DNA from: a virus
Virus record (IMG/VR): IMGVR_UViG_3300020581_000008
Coordinates: 1-64,000 of that record
Length of the DNA: 64,000 nucleotides
Direction: 5' to 3' (one strand)
The notes under the pieces are model-generated. The model made no database searches. It worked only from the letters and a program-made list of their open reading frames with translations, and was not told where the DNA came from. Positions 6,641 through 14,546 of the stretch are shown one piece after another. The position numbers and the translations under genes are program-made. Position 1 is the first letter of the stretch, and each line of letters starts with the position of its first letter.

Positions 6641-7432
6641 ATGACAGACCCCGCCACCGCACCCCAGGCGCAGGACCACGTTGCGGCTTGGTGTGCCGCG
6701 CTCCCGCAACCGATCGTTGTGCCGGAATGGATTGCCAACATGGCGACCGGCCAGCGCATCGACGGCGTGCTCAACACCGGCGTGCGGCTGGTGTTTGGCA
6801 CCGCTGCGGAACAGAATGCCTCCATTGACGGCCGCTACGGCAAGGGCGCTAGCCAGATGGCCGGCACTGCCTACGGCGAAGCGGATTTCGACCTCATCCC
6901 GATGTATATGCACAACGGCTGGCCACTCCCTGTCAGCGCCACGGACGTGATGGATGCCCGAATGCTCAAGGGTGCCGTTGAAGCCATCATGGCGGCATAC
7001 GGTGGCACACCGGGCAGCAGCCAGGACGCAGCCGCGCGGCACCAAGCCGCTGTGCTGGCATGGTGGCGCGCTAACCCGGACAGCCCCCGGCCGCCGGATC
7101 TGGCCTGGCACCAGGAGGTGGGAGAGATCCGCGGGCCGCGCTACACCGCAACCGGCACTTGGACGCAGCTCGACGCCAAGGGCCATGTGGCGCAGGGGGG
7201 CAAGATCTTCTGGACGGTCTACAGCACCGAGTCGGTGTTGGGCTGGTTCTTCTCGCCCGACGACGTGCAGTGTGTCGTCAAGGTGGTGAACGCCGACAGC
7301 GAGGTACTGGTGTTTGGCGGCACGGACCTCCAATTGGACATCACGGTCACAAATCAGACGAACGGCCGCACCTACCGTTACCACAACCCGGCCGGCACGC
7401 TCGCGCTGCCGCAGGCCGCAGGCGCGCCGTAG
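6641..7432 (+). CDS. hypothetical phage protein
   Basis: Encodes 263 aa (MTDPATAPQAQDHVAAWCAA). GAGAGG at 6627-6632 precedes ATG 6641; a TTG at 6617 in frame is less likely. N-terminal half is helical; the C-terminal part (WFFSPDDVQCVVKVVNADS, ITVTNQTNGRTYRYHNPAG) looks like a beta domain. No family recognised. It precedes the holin-like gene. Confidence 0.65.
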   Translation: MTDPATAPQAQDHVAAWCAALPQPIVVPEWIANMATGQRIDGVLNTGVRLVFGTAAEQNASIDGRYGKGASQMAGTAYGEADFDLIPMYMHNGWPLPVSATDVMDARMLKGAVEAIMAAYGGTPGSSQDAAARHQAAVLAWWRANPDSPRPPDLAWHQEVGEIRGPRYTATGTWTQLDAKGHVAQGGKIFWTVYSTESVLGWFFSPDDVQCVVKVVNADSEVLVFGGTDLQLDITVTNQTNGRTYRYHNPAGTLALPQAAGAP

Positions 7433-7454
7433 GGCGCGCGAAAGGCACAACCCC

Positions 7455-7841
7455 ATGCCAAACCCTAGCCTCTATCCGCCAGTACGGCCGCCGGCCACCA
7501 CAGCGCCGGCCGGCGGTAATGTGGGCGCTACGAGCAGCACCGATCCGTGGGAAAGGCCGCAGGCCGAGCTGGTGCAGGGCATCGCGGCCGCGCCCACTAC
7601 CCCTCCGCTACCGCCGGCGGAGGCCGGCTCCACAACGAGCGAGTATGGCGCGGTGAAGATCTTCGGCATCGTCAGCGGCACGTTGCTTACGCTGTTGACG
7701 GGCGCCGTAGCGGCCCACATCATCTCGCTGTCGCCCGCGGTGCTGGCCTATTGCGGCACCGCGTTGGCCGCTGTCAACGGCGCGGTGGTGGCGATCTACG
7801 CCGCAGCGCGCAACTACCGCAAGGCCGGGACGCCCGGATAG
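7455..7841 (+). CDS. two-helix membrane protein, holin candidate
   Basis: Encodes 128 aa. A long proline-rich cytoplasmic-type N-terminus (1-60) leads to two hydrophobic helices (about 67-90, FGIVSGTLLTLLTGAVAAHI, and 94-118) and a short basic tail NYRKAGTPG. The two-helix plan with a charged end fits small phage holins or transport proteins, but the other membrane cassette at 59615-61993 is an equally good lysis site. It ends convergently with a minus-strand operon. Confidence 0.6.
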   Translation: MPNPSLYPPVRPPATTAPAGGNVGATSSTDPWERPQAELVQGIAAAPTTPPLPPAEAGSTTSEYGAVKIFGIVSGTLLTLLTGAVAAHIISLSPAVLAYCGTALAAVNGAVVAIYAAARNYRKAGTPG

Positions 7842-7847
7842 GCACTT

Positions 7848-8072
7848 TTACGGGACGATTGGCTTGCGCAGCTCGGCGCTCAATAGCCAAGCGAACATCC
7901 GCAACGCACCTGCCGTGTAGGTGACGCGCCGGTAGCCGGAGCGCTTCACGAGGCGGCATCTGCGATGCGGTAGCACGCATGGGACACGTAGGTCAAGGAC
8001 GGCGTTGCAGTGCTCACAGCCGGAAGCGCTACCAGCTATCCAATACAATTTGTGCCGGTGGATGATCCGCAT
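7848..8072 (-). CDS. small cysteine-containing protein
   Basis: Encodes 74 aa (MRIIHRHKLYWIAGSASGCE). ATG follows the upstream stop directly and is preceded by GGGAGG. CEHC and C-x-L-x-P-C-V-type pairs suggest a zinc site. Last gene of the minus operon that begins at ~10850. Confidence 0.55.
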   Translation of the reverse strand: MRIIHRHKLYWIAGSASGCEHCNAVLDLRVPCVLPHRRCRLVKRSGYRRVTYTAGALRMFAWLLSAELRKPIVP

Positions 8073-8420
8073 TCATTTCCTCCCGTAGGCGTCGTCGCGC
8101 GGGTGTTTACGTTTCGGGGCTGTGGCAGCCGCACCCGTGGTGGGTGTGCGCCATTCGGGCGGTAGCACCGACACGACGCGCCCCGCCGCTGTGTCGTACA
8201 CGATACGCACCGCTACGGAGCCGATTGTAAGTGCGTAGAACTGGCGCTGGCGTCTGCCGCCAAAGCCGCCCCCGGCCTCTATCGCCTGCTGGACACCCAC
8301 GCAGCGGGCGTTGCCGTTGGCAATCTCGCGCTCGATCCACAACAGCTCGTTGGCGCCCACCACCATCCCAAAGCGTTCGCGAAAGCGCGCCGCGACATGC
8401 CGGTCTATGTGGTCGCGCAT
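8073..8420 (-). CDS. hypothetical protein
   Basis: Encodes 115 aa. RDHIDRHVAARFRERFGM at the start and VAVRIVYDTAAGRVVSVLPP later look like small phage/plasmid alpha-beta proteins of the DUF4258 style (helix followed by strands), but the match is only general. Overlaps the upstream gene by 16 bases. Confidence 0.55.
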   Translation of the reverse strand: MRDHIDRHVAARFRERFGMVVGANELLWIEREIANGNARCVGVQQAIEAGGGFGGRRQRQFYALTIGSVAVRIVYDTAAGRVVSVLPPEWRTPTTGAAATAPKRKHPRDDAYGRK

Positions 8421-9001
8421 GGTGCACCGGCCTTGAGTTTAGCTAGCCTTTCGCGATCGGCCTTGATTTTGCCGGCGAGATTCGACAGCACATAGGACGG
8501 AAACGCGCCGCCGGACCGCATCTGCCACGCCGCTACCTGTGCAAGCGAGAGCAGATCGGCTTTCTGCTTCTCGTTAAGCAGCGTCAAATCTCCCAACTTG
8601 CGGCCGGCACGCACCGCCAGCCGGCAGGAGTCGTTGTAGCGCTTGATCCTGTTGCGCTCACGCTCCCGCTCCTCAATGCGCTCCTCAAGTTGCGTAATCG
8701 CATCGACATCGTCGCTGTAGATCGTACGGTCGAGCTGATGCTCGATGTTGGCAGCGCGCTCGCGGTGCAGCTTGGCCATTTCGGTTGATTCCACAGCCGC
8801 ATGCATTGCCTTGTTGCTACGCTCGATCGCCCTGCGGTGCCGGCTCTCACTGTGGTGGCCCACGAGGATAGGTTGCCCAAGCGGAATACCAGCCGTGGCG
8901 CTGTCCGCGTTGGCCAAGGCTGCTGCCGCCTTGCGGTCGCGGCTCTCAGCCCATTCAAGACGGCGCTGTGCGCGCCGCTCCATGCGCTCGCGTCTGGTCA
9001 T
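8405..9001 (-). CDS. DUF3560 domain protein
   Basis: Encodes 198 aa. GIPLGQPILVGHHSESRHR at ~38-56 is the signature of DUF3560, preceded by the usual charged helix. The middle (~100-125, ITQLEERIEERERERNRIK) is coiled coil. DUF3560 proteins occur in plasmids and phages and have no established role. Overlaps the upstream gene as ATGA. Confidence 0.8.
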   Translation of the reverse strand: MTRRERMERRAQRRLEWAESRDRKAAAALANADSATAGIPLGQPILVGHHSESRHRRAIERSNKAMHAAVESTEMAKLHRERAANIEHQLDRTIYSDDVDAITQLEERIEERERERNRIKRYNDSCRLAVRAGRKLGDLTLLNEKQKADLLSLAQVAAWQMRSGGAFPSYVLSNLAGKIKADRERLAKLKAGAPCATT

Positions 9002-9567
9002 GGCGTTGCCCTGTACCTTTCTAGCGCCCTAGCGGCAAACCGCTCGCAGTCAACTTCGCTGCGGCGCTTGTTGTGCTGGAATTGATAGATGTGCCTGCTT
9101 TCGTGAGCCGCAATGGCCACCAACGCCTCGCGCCAGTTGTTGCAGACGATCAGCGGCGAGCGCTTGCCGCCGTAGGGGTGGCGAATCGCGCGCGAAACGC
9201 GGTGCAGCATTTCGGGCGCCCCAGCCACGCGCTTCATGGAGTAGCATAGCGAGTTGTCGGTGTTGCGGTCAGGAAACTGCGCGCGTAACTGATCGAGCGT
9301 CAGCCAGTCTGATATCGGCCTCCGGCTGACAACCAAGTTGGTGCATGGAAACTTTTTGTCCGGGCCAACGCGCAGGGTGATCAAGCGCTCGGCGCTGTGC
9401 GCTGCACTGCTCACGCGCGGCACTTGCTCGTACGCGCGGCCAGCGTAGGCACCGGCGCTGTTCTTGACGTGCACCGCAACGCGCGTCATGCGGACACCTG
9501 CTGTAGCGATCGCCAGCAGGCGCCGCACCTCGTCTGTGGCGAAGCGGCTTGTATTGCGCAGGTACAT
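8998..9567 (-). CDS. zincin-like (HExxH) protein
   Basis: Encodes 189 aa. HESRH at 155-159 is an HExxH zinc-binding motif, followed by acidic residues (SEVDCERFA at ~170-178) that could give the third ligand, as in small gluzincin-like phage proteins. I chose ATG 9567, which overlaps the upstream stop (TAATG), over a longer arginine-rich extension. A hydrolase role is inferred from the motif only. Confidence 0.65.
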   Translation of the reverse strand: MYLRNTSRFATDEVRRLLAIATAGVRMTRVAVHVKNSAGAYAGRAYEQVPRVSSAAHSAERLITLRVGPDKKFPCTNLVVSRRPISDWLTLDQLRAQFPDRNTDNSLCYSMKRVAGAPEMLHRVSRAIRHPYGGKRSPLIVCNNWREALVAIAAHESRHIYQFQHNKRRSEVDCERFAARALERYRATP

Positions 9568-9785
9568 TAGACTGCCTCCGAAAGAATCACGTCGGCGGCA
9601 GTCTCCCGGGCGCGGTAGCGCCACAGCACCTGTTGCACGCGGTAGATTTTGAACGGCTTGAGCGCAACGATTCCGGCGCAGAAGGCACTGTTGAATGAAA
9701 CGTTTTCTCCCACGCGCGGTAGGGCTGGCAATTTCAGCACCAAACCGGTGGGGTGGGCCTCGAGAAAGAAGCTAGCAGAGGTCAT
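9567..9785 (-). CDS. small hypothetical protein
   Basis: Encodes 72 aa (MTSASFFLEAHPTGLVLKLP). GAGGTG lies seven bases upstream of ATG. The VGENVSFNSAFCAG and IYRVQQVLWRYR segments look like a small beta barrel. The stop overlaps the next start. Confidence 0.55.
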   Translation of the reverse strand: MTSASFFLEAHPTGLVLKLPALPRVGENVSFNSAFCAGIVALKPFKIYRVQQVLWRYRARETAADVILSEAV

Positions 9786-9790
9786 TGGCG

Positions 9791-10225
9791 TCACCTCGTT
9801 AGGTCGATCAAGATGCGGGTGGTGGGCTCGCCATCCCAAACGGCCGGGATGTTGTGCCGGTGCAGTACAGCCATCAGCTCCCAGCCAATCTCTTCCGCGT
9901 GTAGGCCGATCACTTGTTCGGGCTGGGCGTCGCCGGGGCTGTGGTGTAGCGGGCCGTAAGCGAGATAGACCTTGCCCTGTGTCGCAAGCTCATTCTGCCG
10001 CGTGTAGAAAACAGCGCCGCGCACCGTCTTGCCGCCGGCCACCAGCTCGGCAGCGCGGCCAGCCAATGCATAGCCTGCGCAACTGTAGCAGCAGAGGTAG
10101 TTCTGCCGCGCGAGGTAGCCGGCCTTGCGCAAGTCGCGAAACGCGGCGCCCAAGCGCTTACGGCCTGCTGCGATCTGGGCGCTCAGCGCGCCGCCATCCT
10201 GTGCGTATGTGGAGCCTTGCAGCAT
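9791..10225 (-). CDS. DUF6891-like protein
   Basis: Encodes 144 aa. The CCYSCAGYAL motif (~39-48), GAVFYTRQNELA, VYLAYGPL and the ending AVWDGEPTTRILIDL match DUF6891-type proteins. Cysteines suggest metal binding. GGGAGAG precedes ATG 10225. Function of the family is unknown. Confidence 0.65.
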   Translation of the reverse strand: MLQGSTYAQDGGALSAQIAAGRKRLGAAFRDLRKAGYLARQNYLCCYSCAGYALAGRAAELVAGGKTVRGAVFYTRQNELATQGKVYLAYGPLHHSPGDAQPEQVIGLHAEEIGWELMAVLHRHNIPAVWDGEPTTRILIDLTR

Positions 10226-10227
10226 AG

Positions 10228-10503
10228 TCACTCTCCCGCCTGCCGTTGTGCTGCGTTGAGGAGTTGGCACAACTCGCCTTGCAGGCGCAGCCGGCCGGTA
10301 AGCTCGCCGCTTGTACGGCCAGCGTTGTAACCGCGCAGGCTTGCGCCCACCACGGCGTTTAGCATGTCGCCTGTAAGATCATGTACGCAGCGAGATTCCA
10401 GTAGCGGCCAGAGAGCCAAGTCGTACAGGTGTTCGTCTGCGTCCCACACTTCAAGCGTGTCGAGCGTCGGCCGCACAACTTGCACGTCTATCAGTTTGTA
10501 CAT
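10228..10503 (-). CDS. hypothetical protein
   Basis: Encodes 91 aa (MYKLIDVQVVRPTLDTLEVW). GGGGAGGTGAGAG precedes the ATG. No recognised family. A perfect CGAGCG/CGCTCG hairpin lies between this gene and the one upstream (10517-10532). Confidence 0.6.
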   Translation of the reverse strand: MYKLIDVQVVRPTLDTLEVWDADEHLYDLALWPLLESRCVHDLTGDMLNAVVGASLRGYNAGRTSGELTGRLRLQGELCQLLNAAQRQAGE

Positions 10504-10557
10504 CTCTCACCTCCCCGTTTCGAGCGTGAGCGCTCGCGGAGGCGCCCCTGCAGGGCG

Positions 10558-10725
10558 CTACCGTGAGGGCTCAGGCGCGTTTGGCCGGCAGCCGATCAGG
10601 CCATAGGGATTGCGCAATGCGTGTTGTTGGGCTGCTGCCGTGCGAGCCGACAGGTGCCAAGCAAAGCAGATAGCAGGCACTGTGCAGATCGTAAGAAAAC
10701 GTTGGCCGGTGATCGTGTAAGTCAT
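10558..10725 (-). CDS. 55-aa protein with hydrophobic N-terminus
   Basis: Encodes 55 aa (MTYTITGQRFLTICTVPAIC). GGAG lies eight bases upstream of the ATG; the open frame continues further but this start fits best. A short hydrophobic segment suggests membrane association or a leader. First clear gene after the consensus promoter at 10852-10880. Confidence 0.5.
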   Translation of the reverse strand: MTYTITGQRFLTICTVPAICFAWHLSARTAAAQQHALRNPYGLIGCRPNAPEPSR

Positions 10726-10736
10726 GGTGTGTTCTC

Positions 10737-10853
10737 CTATGACAGCTCTTTGGCTGCCGCGATCAGGTTGGCGTTGGCCTTGCGGCACGCCGTGTCGTTT
10801 TGCTGCGTCCTAGCTTCCGTGCGGCGTTCCCCGCGCTGCTCAACTGTTGGCAT
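10737..10853 (-). CDS. doubtful 38-aa ORF overlapping promoter
   Basis: The frame MPTVEQRGERRTEARTQQND and 18 more residues has GGAG eight bases upstream and ends beside the ribosome site of the next gene. However, its ATG overlaps the TATAAT of a perfect promoter, so transcripts from that promoter would start inside it. It could be expressed only from an upstream promoter. Confidence 0.25.
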   Translation of the reverse strand: MPTVEQRGERRTEARTQQNDTACRKANANLIAAAKELS

Positions 10854-10880
10854 TATATCTCCGGGCGGCAGAGATGTCAA
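10852..10880 (-). promoter_or_regulatory. perfect-consensus sigma70 promoter
   Basis: On the minus strand TTGACA (10880-10875), a 17-bp spacer and TATAAT (10857-10852) match the consensus in all twelve positions. It drives the operon 10725 to 7848. The expected start site is near 10845. Confidence 0.85.
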
Positions 10881-10943
10881 GCGAAATGCACAGGAAAAGT
10901 AGCCTTAGAATCAACGACTTAGAAAAAAGTCTCCGGCAGGCAC

Positions 10944-10973
10944 TTGCGCCATACTGGTACGCGGCGCTACACT
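10944..10973 (+). promoter_or_regulatory. sigma70-like promoter
   Basis: TTGCGC (10944-10949), 18 bp, TACACT (10968-10973), with the gene start only eight bases after the -10. The spacer contains ATACTGGTACGC, close to the AAACTGGTACRCT element found at three minus-strand promoters. Divergent from the promoter at 10852. Confidence 0.5.
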
Positions 10974-10980
10974 GCCGCCC

Positions 10981-11394
10981 ATGGATACGGAGCCCGCACG
11001 AAAGCGCCCCGGCCCCAAGCCGAGGCCGCCGGCTGAGCGGCTTGGCCTCAAGGTTGGGGTACGCTTCACGCCGCAGCAGGCCGAGGCTGTAGCGCAAGCG
11101 GCCCATGCAGCCGGCTTGCCGCTGGCCACGCATATACGGGACTGCGCAACCGGTGCCTGCATGCGGTGGGTCAGCGTTGCCGTTCGCCTTCCGCCGCGCG
11201 AATGGCCAACACTGATCTGGGGCGACCGGCTACAGGAAGACGCCTTTCCTGAGCTTGCGCGGCTGTGTCACGACGGCACATGGCTGCTACTGTCTCTCCC
11301 CGAAGAGGACGACGCAGCGGCACACACCGCGCGCATGGTGGGCAACGTCACGCACTGGTTGGCCTGGAAAGCGCCGAGAGGCGTTCCACAATGA
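10981..11394 (+). CDS. RHH-like domain fused to DUF551
   Basis: Encodes 137 aa. Residues ~1-55 (PGPKPRPPAERLGLKVGVRF, QQAEAVAQAAHAAGLPLATH) resemble the basic ribbon-helix-helix part of mobilization or CopG-like proteins. Residues ~61-132 (WVSVAVRLPPREWP, THWLAWKAP) match DUF551, a small domain common in phages. A fusion of the two is unusual. The product may bind DNA. Ends in an ATGA overlap. Confidence 0.65.
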   Translation: MDTEPARKRPGPKPRPPAERLGLKVGVRFTPQQAEAVAQAAHAAGLPLATHIRDCATGACMRWVSVAVRLPPREWPTLIWGDRLQEDAFPELARLCHDGTWLLLSLPEEDDAAAHTARMVGNVTHWLAWKAPRGVPQ

Positions 11395-11498
11395 GCCGCG
11401 AGCCGTGGATCGATCCTGAATTGCTGGGCTACTCAGTGCTCGTCTTTGCGGTGCTGGCCGGCCTAGCGCTGAGCCTAGCGCTGCTGTCTCATTGCTGA
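11391..11498 (+). CDS. 35-aa membrane peptide
   Basis: ATG 11391 overlaps the previous stop. MSREPWIDPELLGY is followed by one hydrophobic helix (VLVFAVLAGLALSLALL). Small single-span membrane protein; role unknown. Confidence 0.5.
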   Translation: MSREPWIDPELLGYSVLVFAVLAGLALSLALLSHC

Positions 11499-11511
11499 CT
11501 GAGAGGGGCGA

Positions 11512-12606
11512 ATGGGTAAAACCAGCATCGAATGGACAGCCGGGCCTGACGGCATGCCGGGCAAGACGTGGAACCCGACGCGTGGGTGCAGTCGTGTGTC
11601 GGAGGGGTGTCGCAATTGTTATGCCGAGCGCATAGCGGCGCGTTTCTCCACGCATGCGTACCAGACGGGCGACGATGACGCCGGAGTCTTTGCCGGCTTC
11701 GCTAAGCAGACAGCCGCAGGGCCGCGCTGGACGGGCCGTGTCGAATTGATCCCAAGCAAGTTAGGCGAACCGCTGCGCTGGCGCAAGCCGTGCCGGTGCT
11801 TTGTCAACAGCATGTCAGATCTCTTCCACGAGGCGCTGCCTTTCGAGCACATTGCGGCGGTATTTGGCGTGATGGCGATGTGCCCGCACATCACGTTTCA
11901 GGTGCTCACCAAGCGGCCGGAGAGGGCGCGGGCGTTTTTCGCTTGGGTAAGAGAGAAGGCCCGCATCGCGACGAGCGCGATCGCCGTCGTGGCAAGCGCA
12001 GCCGACGAGGCTCTTCCTGACACAGAAGCGATCGATCGCCTCCTGCTGCGAGGCGACTACGGCAGGAAGGCTACCTGGCCGCTCCCGAACGTCTGGCTCG
12101 GCACCAGTTGTGAGGACCAAGCTACGGCCGAAAAGCGCATCCCCTACTTGTTCGACTGCCCCGCGGCGGTGCGTTTCGTCAGTTACGAGCCAGCGCTCGG
12201 CCCGGTGGACTTCACGCGCCTGGAAATGCTCAAGCCCGATCCGCCCTACGGTCCCGGCGCCTGGCTGAATGCCTTAACCGGCCATCTGGTTGGCCCTGAC
12301 GATATTCTCCCGGACCACCTAGACCAGATCATCGTGGGCGGTGAGAGCGGACCATCGGCGAGGCCGTTCGACACCTGGTGGGCGCGCTCCGTGATCGAGC
12401 AATGCAGCGCCGCCGGCGTCGCCTGCTTCGTCAAGCAGATGGGGAGCAAGCCCACCGGCTGGAGCTGCGCCAGCGGGCCAGACTGCACCCATCCCGACTG
12501 TGGCCGCCAGGAGTGGCATCTACGGGACCGCAAGGGCGGCGACATGAGCGAATGGCCGGAGCGGTACAGGGTGCGGCAGTTTCCTGAGGTGCGCCATGCC
12601 CCGTGA
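11512..12606 (+). CDS. phage Gp37/Gp68 family (DUF5131) protein
   Basis: Encodes 364 aa. KTWNPTRGCSRVSEGC and RNCYAE (cysteines 26, 33, 36; C-x6-C-x2-C) is the signature of DUF5131, a family widespread in phages and often described as radical-SAM-like because of the cysteine cluster and barrel-like fold. Other matching stretches are WTGRVELIPSKLGEPLRW, ITFQVLTKRPERAR, WLGTSCEDQ and IIVGGESGP. The modified substrate is unknown. AGGGGCG lies before ATG 11512; it overlaps the next gene, its usual partner. Confidence 0.85.
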   Translation: MGKTSIEWTAGPDGMPGKTWNPTRGCSRVSEGCRNCYAERIAARFSTHAYQTGDDDAGVFAGFAKQTAAGPRWTGRVELIPSKLGEPLRWRKPCRCFVNSMSDLFHEALPFEHIAAVFGVMAMCPHITFQVLTKRPERARAFFAWVREKARIATSAIAVVASAADEALPDTEAIDRLLLRGDYGRKATWPLPNVWLGTSCEDQATAEKRIPYLFDCPAAVRFVSYEPALGPVDFTRLEMLKPDPPYGPGAWLNALTGHLVGPDDILPDHLDQIIVGGESGPSARPFDTWWARSVIEQCSAAGVACFVKQMGSKPTGWSCASGPDCTHPDCGRQEWHLRDRKGGDMSEWPERYRVRQFPEVRHAP

Positions 12607-13228
12607 GCGCCCGATCATCTTCTCGGCGCCGATGGTCCGAGCGCTCCTTGATGGCACAAAGAGCCAGAGCCGGCGGATCATCAGGCCGCAGCCGCCTCCA
12701 GGCGTCTCCGATCTGATGGACCTCGGATCGGCCTGGAAACCAGCCTGGTCCGGTCGCTTGCCGGACGATGCGGCCGAGAACCGCAATTACCGCTGCCCTT
12801 ACGGTCGCAGCGGAGATCAGCTGGGGGTGCGCGAGACCTGGCGGCCGCTTGATACGGCGCTCCCGCTCGGACTCCCGATCCTCTACCGCGCCGACAACCG
12901 CTGTAGCGACTTCGCGCGTCATGTCGGCAGCGGCTGGCGAACGCCGATCTTCATGCCGCGGTGGGCCAGCCGGATCGACCTCGAAGTGCTGGATGTGCGC
13001 GCCGAGCGGCTCCAACAGATCAGCTTTTATGACCTCCACGCCAAGGGTTTCCGCTACGAGTTGGCGCCCGGCATCGAGGTAGATATCGACGGCGGCGTCA
13101 CGGCTGCTGGCGAGCGGTCGCTCCGCCGGCAATTCGCCGCCGGCTGGGACCGTATCAACGGAAAGAGGGCCGGCTGGACGAGCAATCCGTGGGTCTGGGT
13201 TGTAGAATTGCAGAGGATCAATGCCTGA
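12596..13228 (+). CDS. ASCH-like phage protein, partner of DUF5131
   Basis: Encodes 210 aa. RPIIFSAPMVRALLDGTKSQ, SRRIIRPQP, VRETWRP, FMPRWASRIDLEVLDVRAER and NPWVWVVEL match a conserved phage family related to ASCH domains, which bind RNA or nucleosides. It overlaps the DUF5131 gene by 11 bp, an association seen in many phages, so the two probably act in one pathway. Substrate unknown. Confidence 0.75.
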   Translation: MPRERPIIFSAPMVRALLDGTKSQSRRIIRPQPPPGVSDLMDLGSAWKPAWSGRLPDDAAENRNYRCPYGRSGDQLGVRETWRPLDTALPLGLPILYRADNRCSDFARHVGSGWRTPIFMPRWASRIDLEVLDVRAERLQQISFYDLHAKGFRYELAPGIEVDIDGGVTAAGERSLRRQFAAGWDRINGKRAGWTSNPWVWVVELQRINA

Positions 13229-13832
13229 GATTGTCTGGCGTTACGACATGGATGCCGCGCCTGTGGGGCCGCTGCTGTTGCTGTCGGTGCGCTGGCCCAC
13301 CGGCAGCAGGACAGAGACAAGCGGCGGCTACCGTTCTCATCCAAATTTAGTTGATAGCGGCATTGCCGCGTGGGAATCAGACGTTGGCGATCCATTCATC
13401 CCACACGCTGTCTACGCGTGGGCCGAATGGCCGCAGCCCGGCACTGGCACGTCAGAGGGCGACAAAACAGTTGCCGATTGGGCTGCACTGGCGCAGAGCG
13501 ACAAGGCGTTTGCTGCTGGCGTCAAGTCGGCATCAGATCACATTGAGGCGCAGCTCGTTTCCTGGAGCGGCACTGGTATAGGGCCCGAGTACATGATCGC
13601 TCATCTGCTTGATGGGCTGGCTGCGCTGCCGCAACACGCCGGTATGATCTTGCAGCGGCGCGCAGTTGAGAATGCCGAGCGCGAGCGCTGGCGCAAGATT
13701 GAGCATGCGGCTAAGGCGCTTTCTCGCGCCATGTTTCTCGCTGTCGAGGAAAACCGCCTGCGCTACGACGAGGCAGTTGGCAAATTATGGGACGCGCTCA
13801 GCAATGCGCTGGCAGCCGAGGTGCCGCGATGA
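13221..13832 (+). CDS. hypothetical phage protein
   Basis: Encodes 203 aa (MPEIVWRYDMDAAPVGPLLL). Beta-like N-terminus, helical C-terminus with RERWRKIEHAAKALSRAMFL. Overlaps both neighbours. No family recognised. Confidence 0.6.
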   Translation: MPEIVWRYDMDAAPVGPLLLLSVRWPTGSRTETSGGYRSHPNLVDSGIAAWESDVGDPFIPHAVYAWAEWPQPGTGTSEGDKTVADWAALAQSDKAFAAGVKSASDHIEAQLVSWSGTGIGPEYMIAHLLDGLAALPQHAGMILQRRAVENAERERWRKIEHAAKALSRAMFLAVEENRLRYDEAVGKLWDALSNALAAEVPR

Positions 13833-14335
13833 GCATGGAATTAGAGCACGAAGAGCTTGTTGAATTGTGCCGCCTGCTCGCCAAGTTTCTGCAGCGCGAT
13901 CAAGTGGACAAGCAGGGCGTGCCGTATTTCTTCCACCTAGAGGCCGTAGCCGACAAGGTGCATTCAGCGGCGCTAAAAGTGCCCGGCGGCTTTCGCGCCG
14001 AGCTGATTGGCGCAGCGTTGTTGCATGATGTGCTCGAGGACACGGACCTAAAATGGGACTGCCTTAGCGAGGTGGTGCCTACCGGTGTGGCGTCGCTAGT
14101 CAACATTCTCACGAGGCGCACCTCCAGCAAGTTTGGCTTTGACGAGACGTATCACGAATACATCGCACGCGTTAGCCAAAGCAGCGACGCCACCGCGATC
14201 AAACTGGCAGACTTAGAGCACAACATGGAAAGAATGGAGTCGTTGCGGGAGCCGGAGCGCAGTGGCTTGCGCCAGCGCTACGAAAGGGCACACGCTTACC
14301 TGACGGCTGCGCAGGCGGCGCGGACAAGCTCATAG
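13829..14335 (+). CDS. HD-domain (p)ppGpp hydrolase-like protein
   Basis: Encodes 168 aa with the metal-binding pattern of SpoT/Mesh1-type hydrolases: H36 (FFHLEAVADKV), H66-D67 and E70-D71 (LLHDVLEDTD), and D128 (KLADLEHNM). The length fits a stand-alone small alarmone hydrolase. It would remove the 3' pyrophosphate of (p)ppGpp in the host cytoplasm and so blunt the stringent response during infection. Substrate specificity within the HD superfamily is inferred from the ED and D-x2-HN motifs. ATG overlaps the previous stop. Confidence 0.8.
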   Translation: MSMELEHEELVELCRLLAKFLQRDQVDKQGVPYFFHLEAVADKVHSAALKVPGGFRAELIGAALLHDVLEDTDLKWDCLSEVVPTGVASLVNILTRRTSSKFGFDETYHEYIARVSQSSDATAIKLADLEHNMERMESLREPERSGLRQRYERAHAYLTAAQAARTSS

Positions 14336-14348
14336 GGGACGGTACACA

Positions 14349-14546
14349 ATGCAGACTGCCATTTGCCCGTTGTGTTGCGGTGAAGGGCGCCTGAAGCTTG
14401 GTACGATTGTGCCAGCACGTAGCGGCGAGATGGGACGCACCTGCCACGGTTGCGGCGGTAATGGCTGGGTAGCGCTGCCCCAAAGGCGCATGCAGTTACC
14501 CGCATACGGCTGCACCGAGACAGTTGGCAGATGGCGGCCGGGCTGA
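14349..14546 (+). CDS. DnaJ-like zinc-finger small protein
   Basis: Encodes 65 aa. CPLCCGEGRLKLG and CHGCGGNGWV form two CxxC(G)xG-like elements that would bind one zinc, as in DnaJ zinc fingers and many small phage proteins. Overlaps the next gene by 16 bp. Confidence 0.65.
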   Translation: MQTAICPLCCGEGRLKLGTIVPARSGEMGRTCHGCGGNGWVALPQRRMQLPAYGCTETVGRWRPG

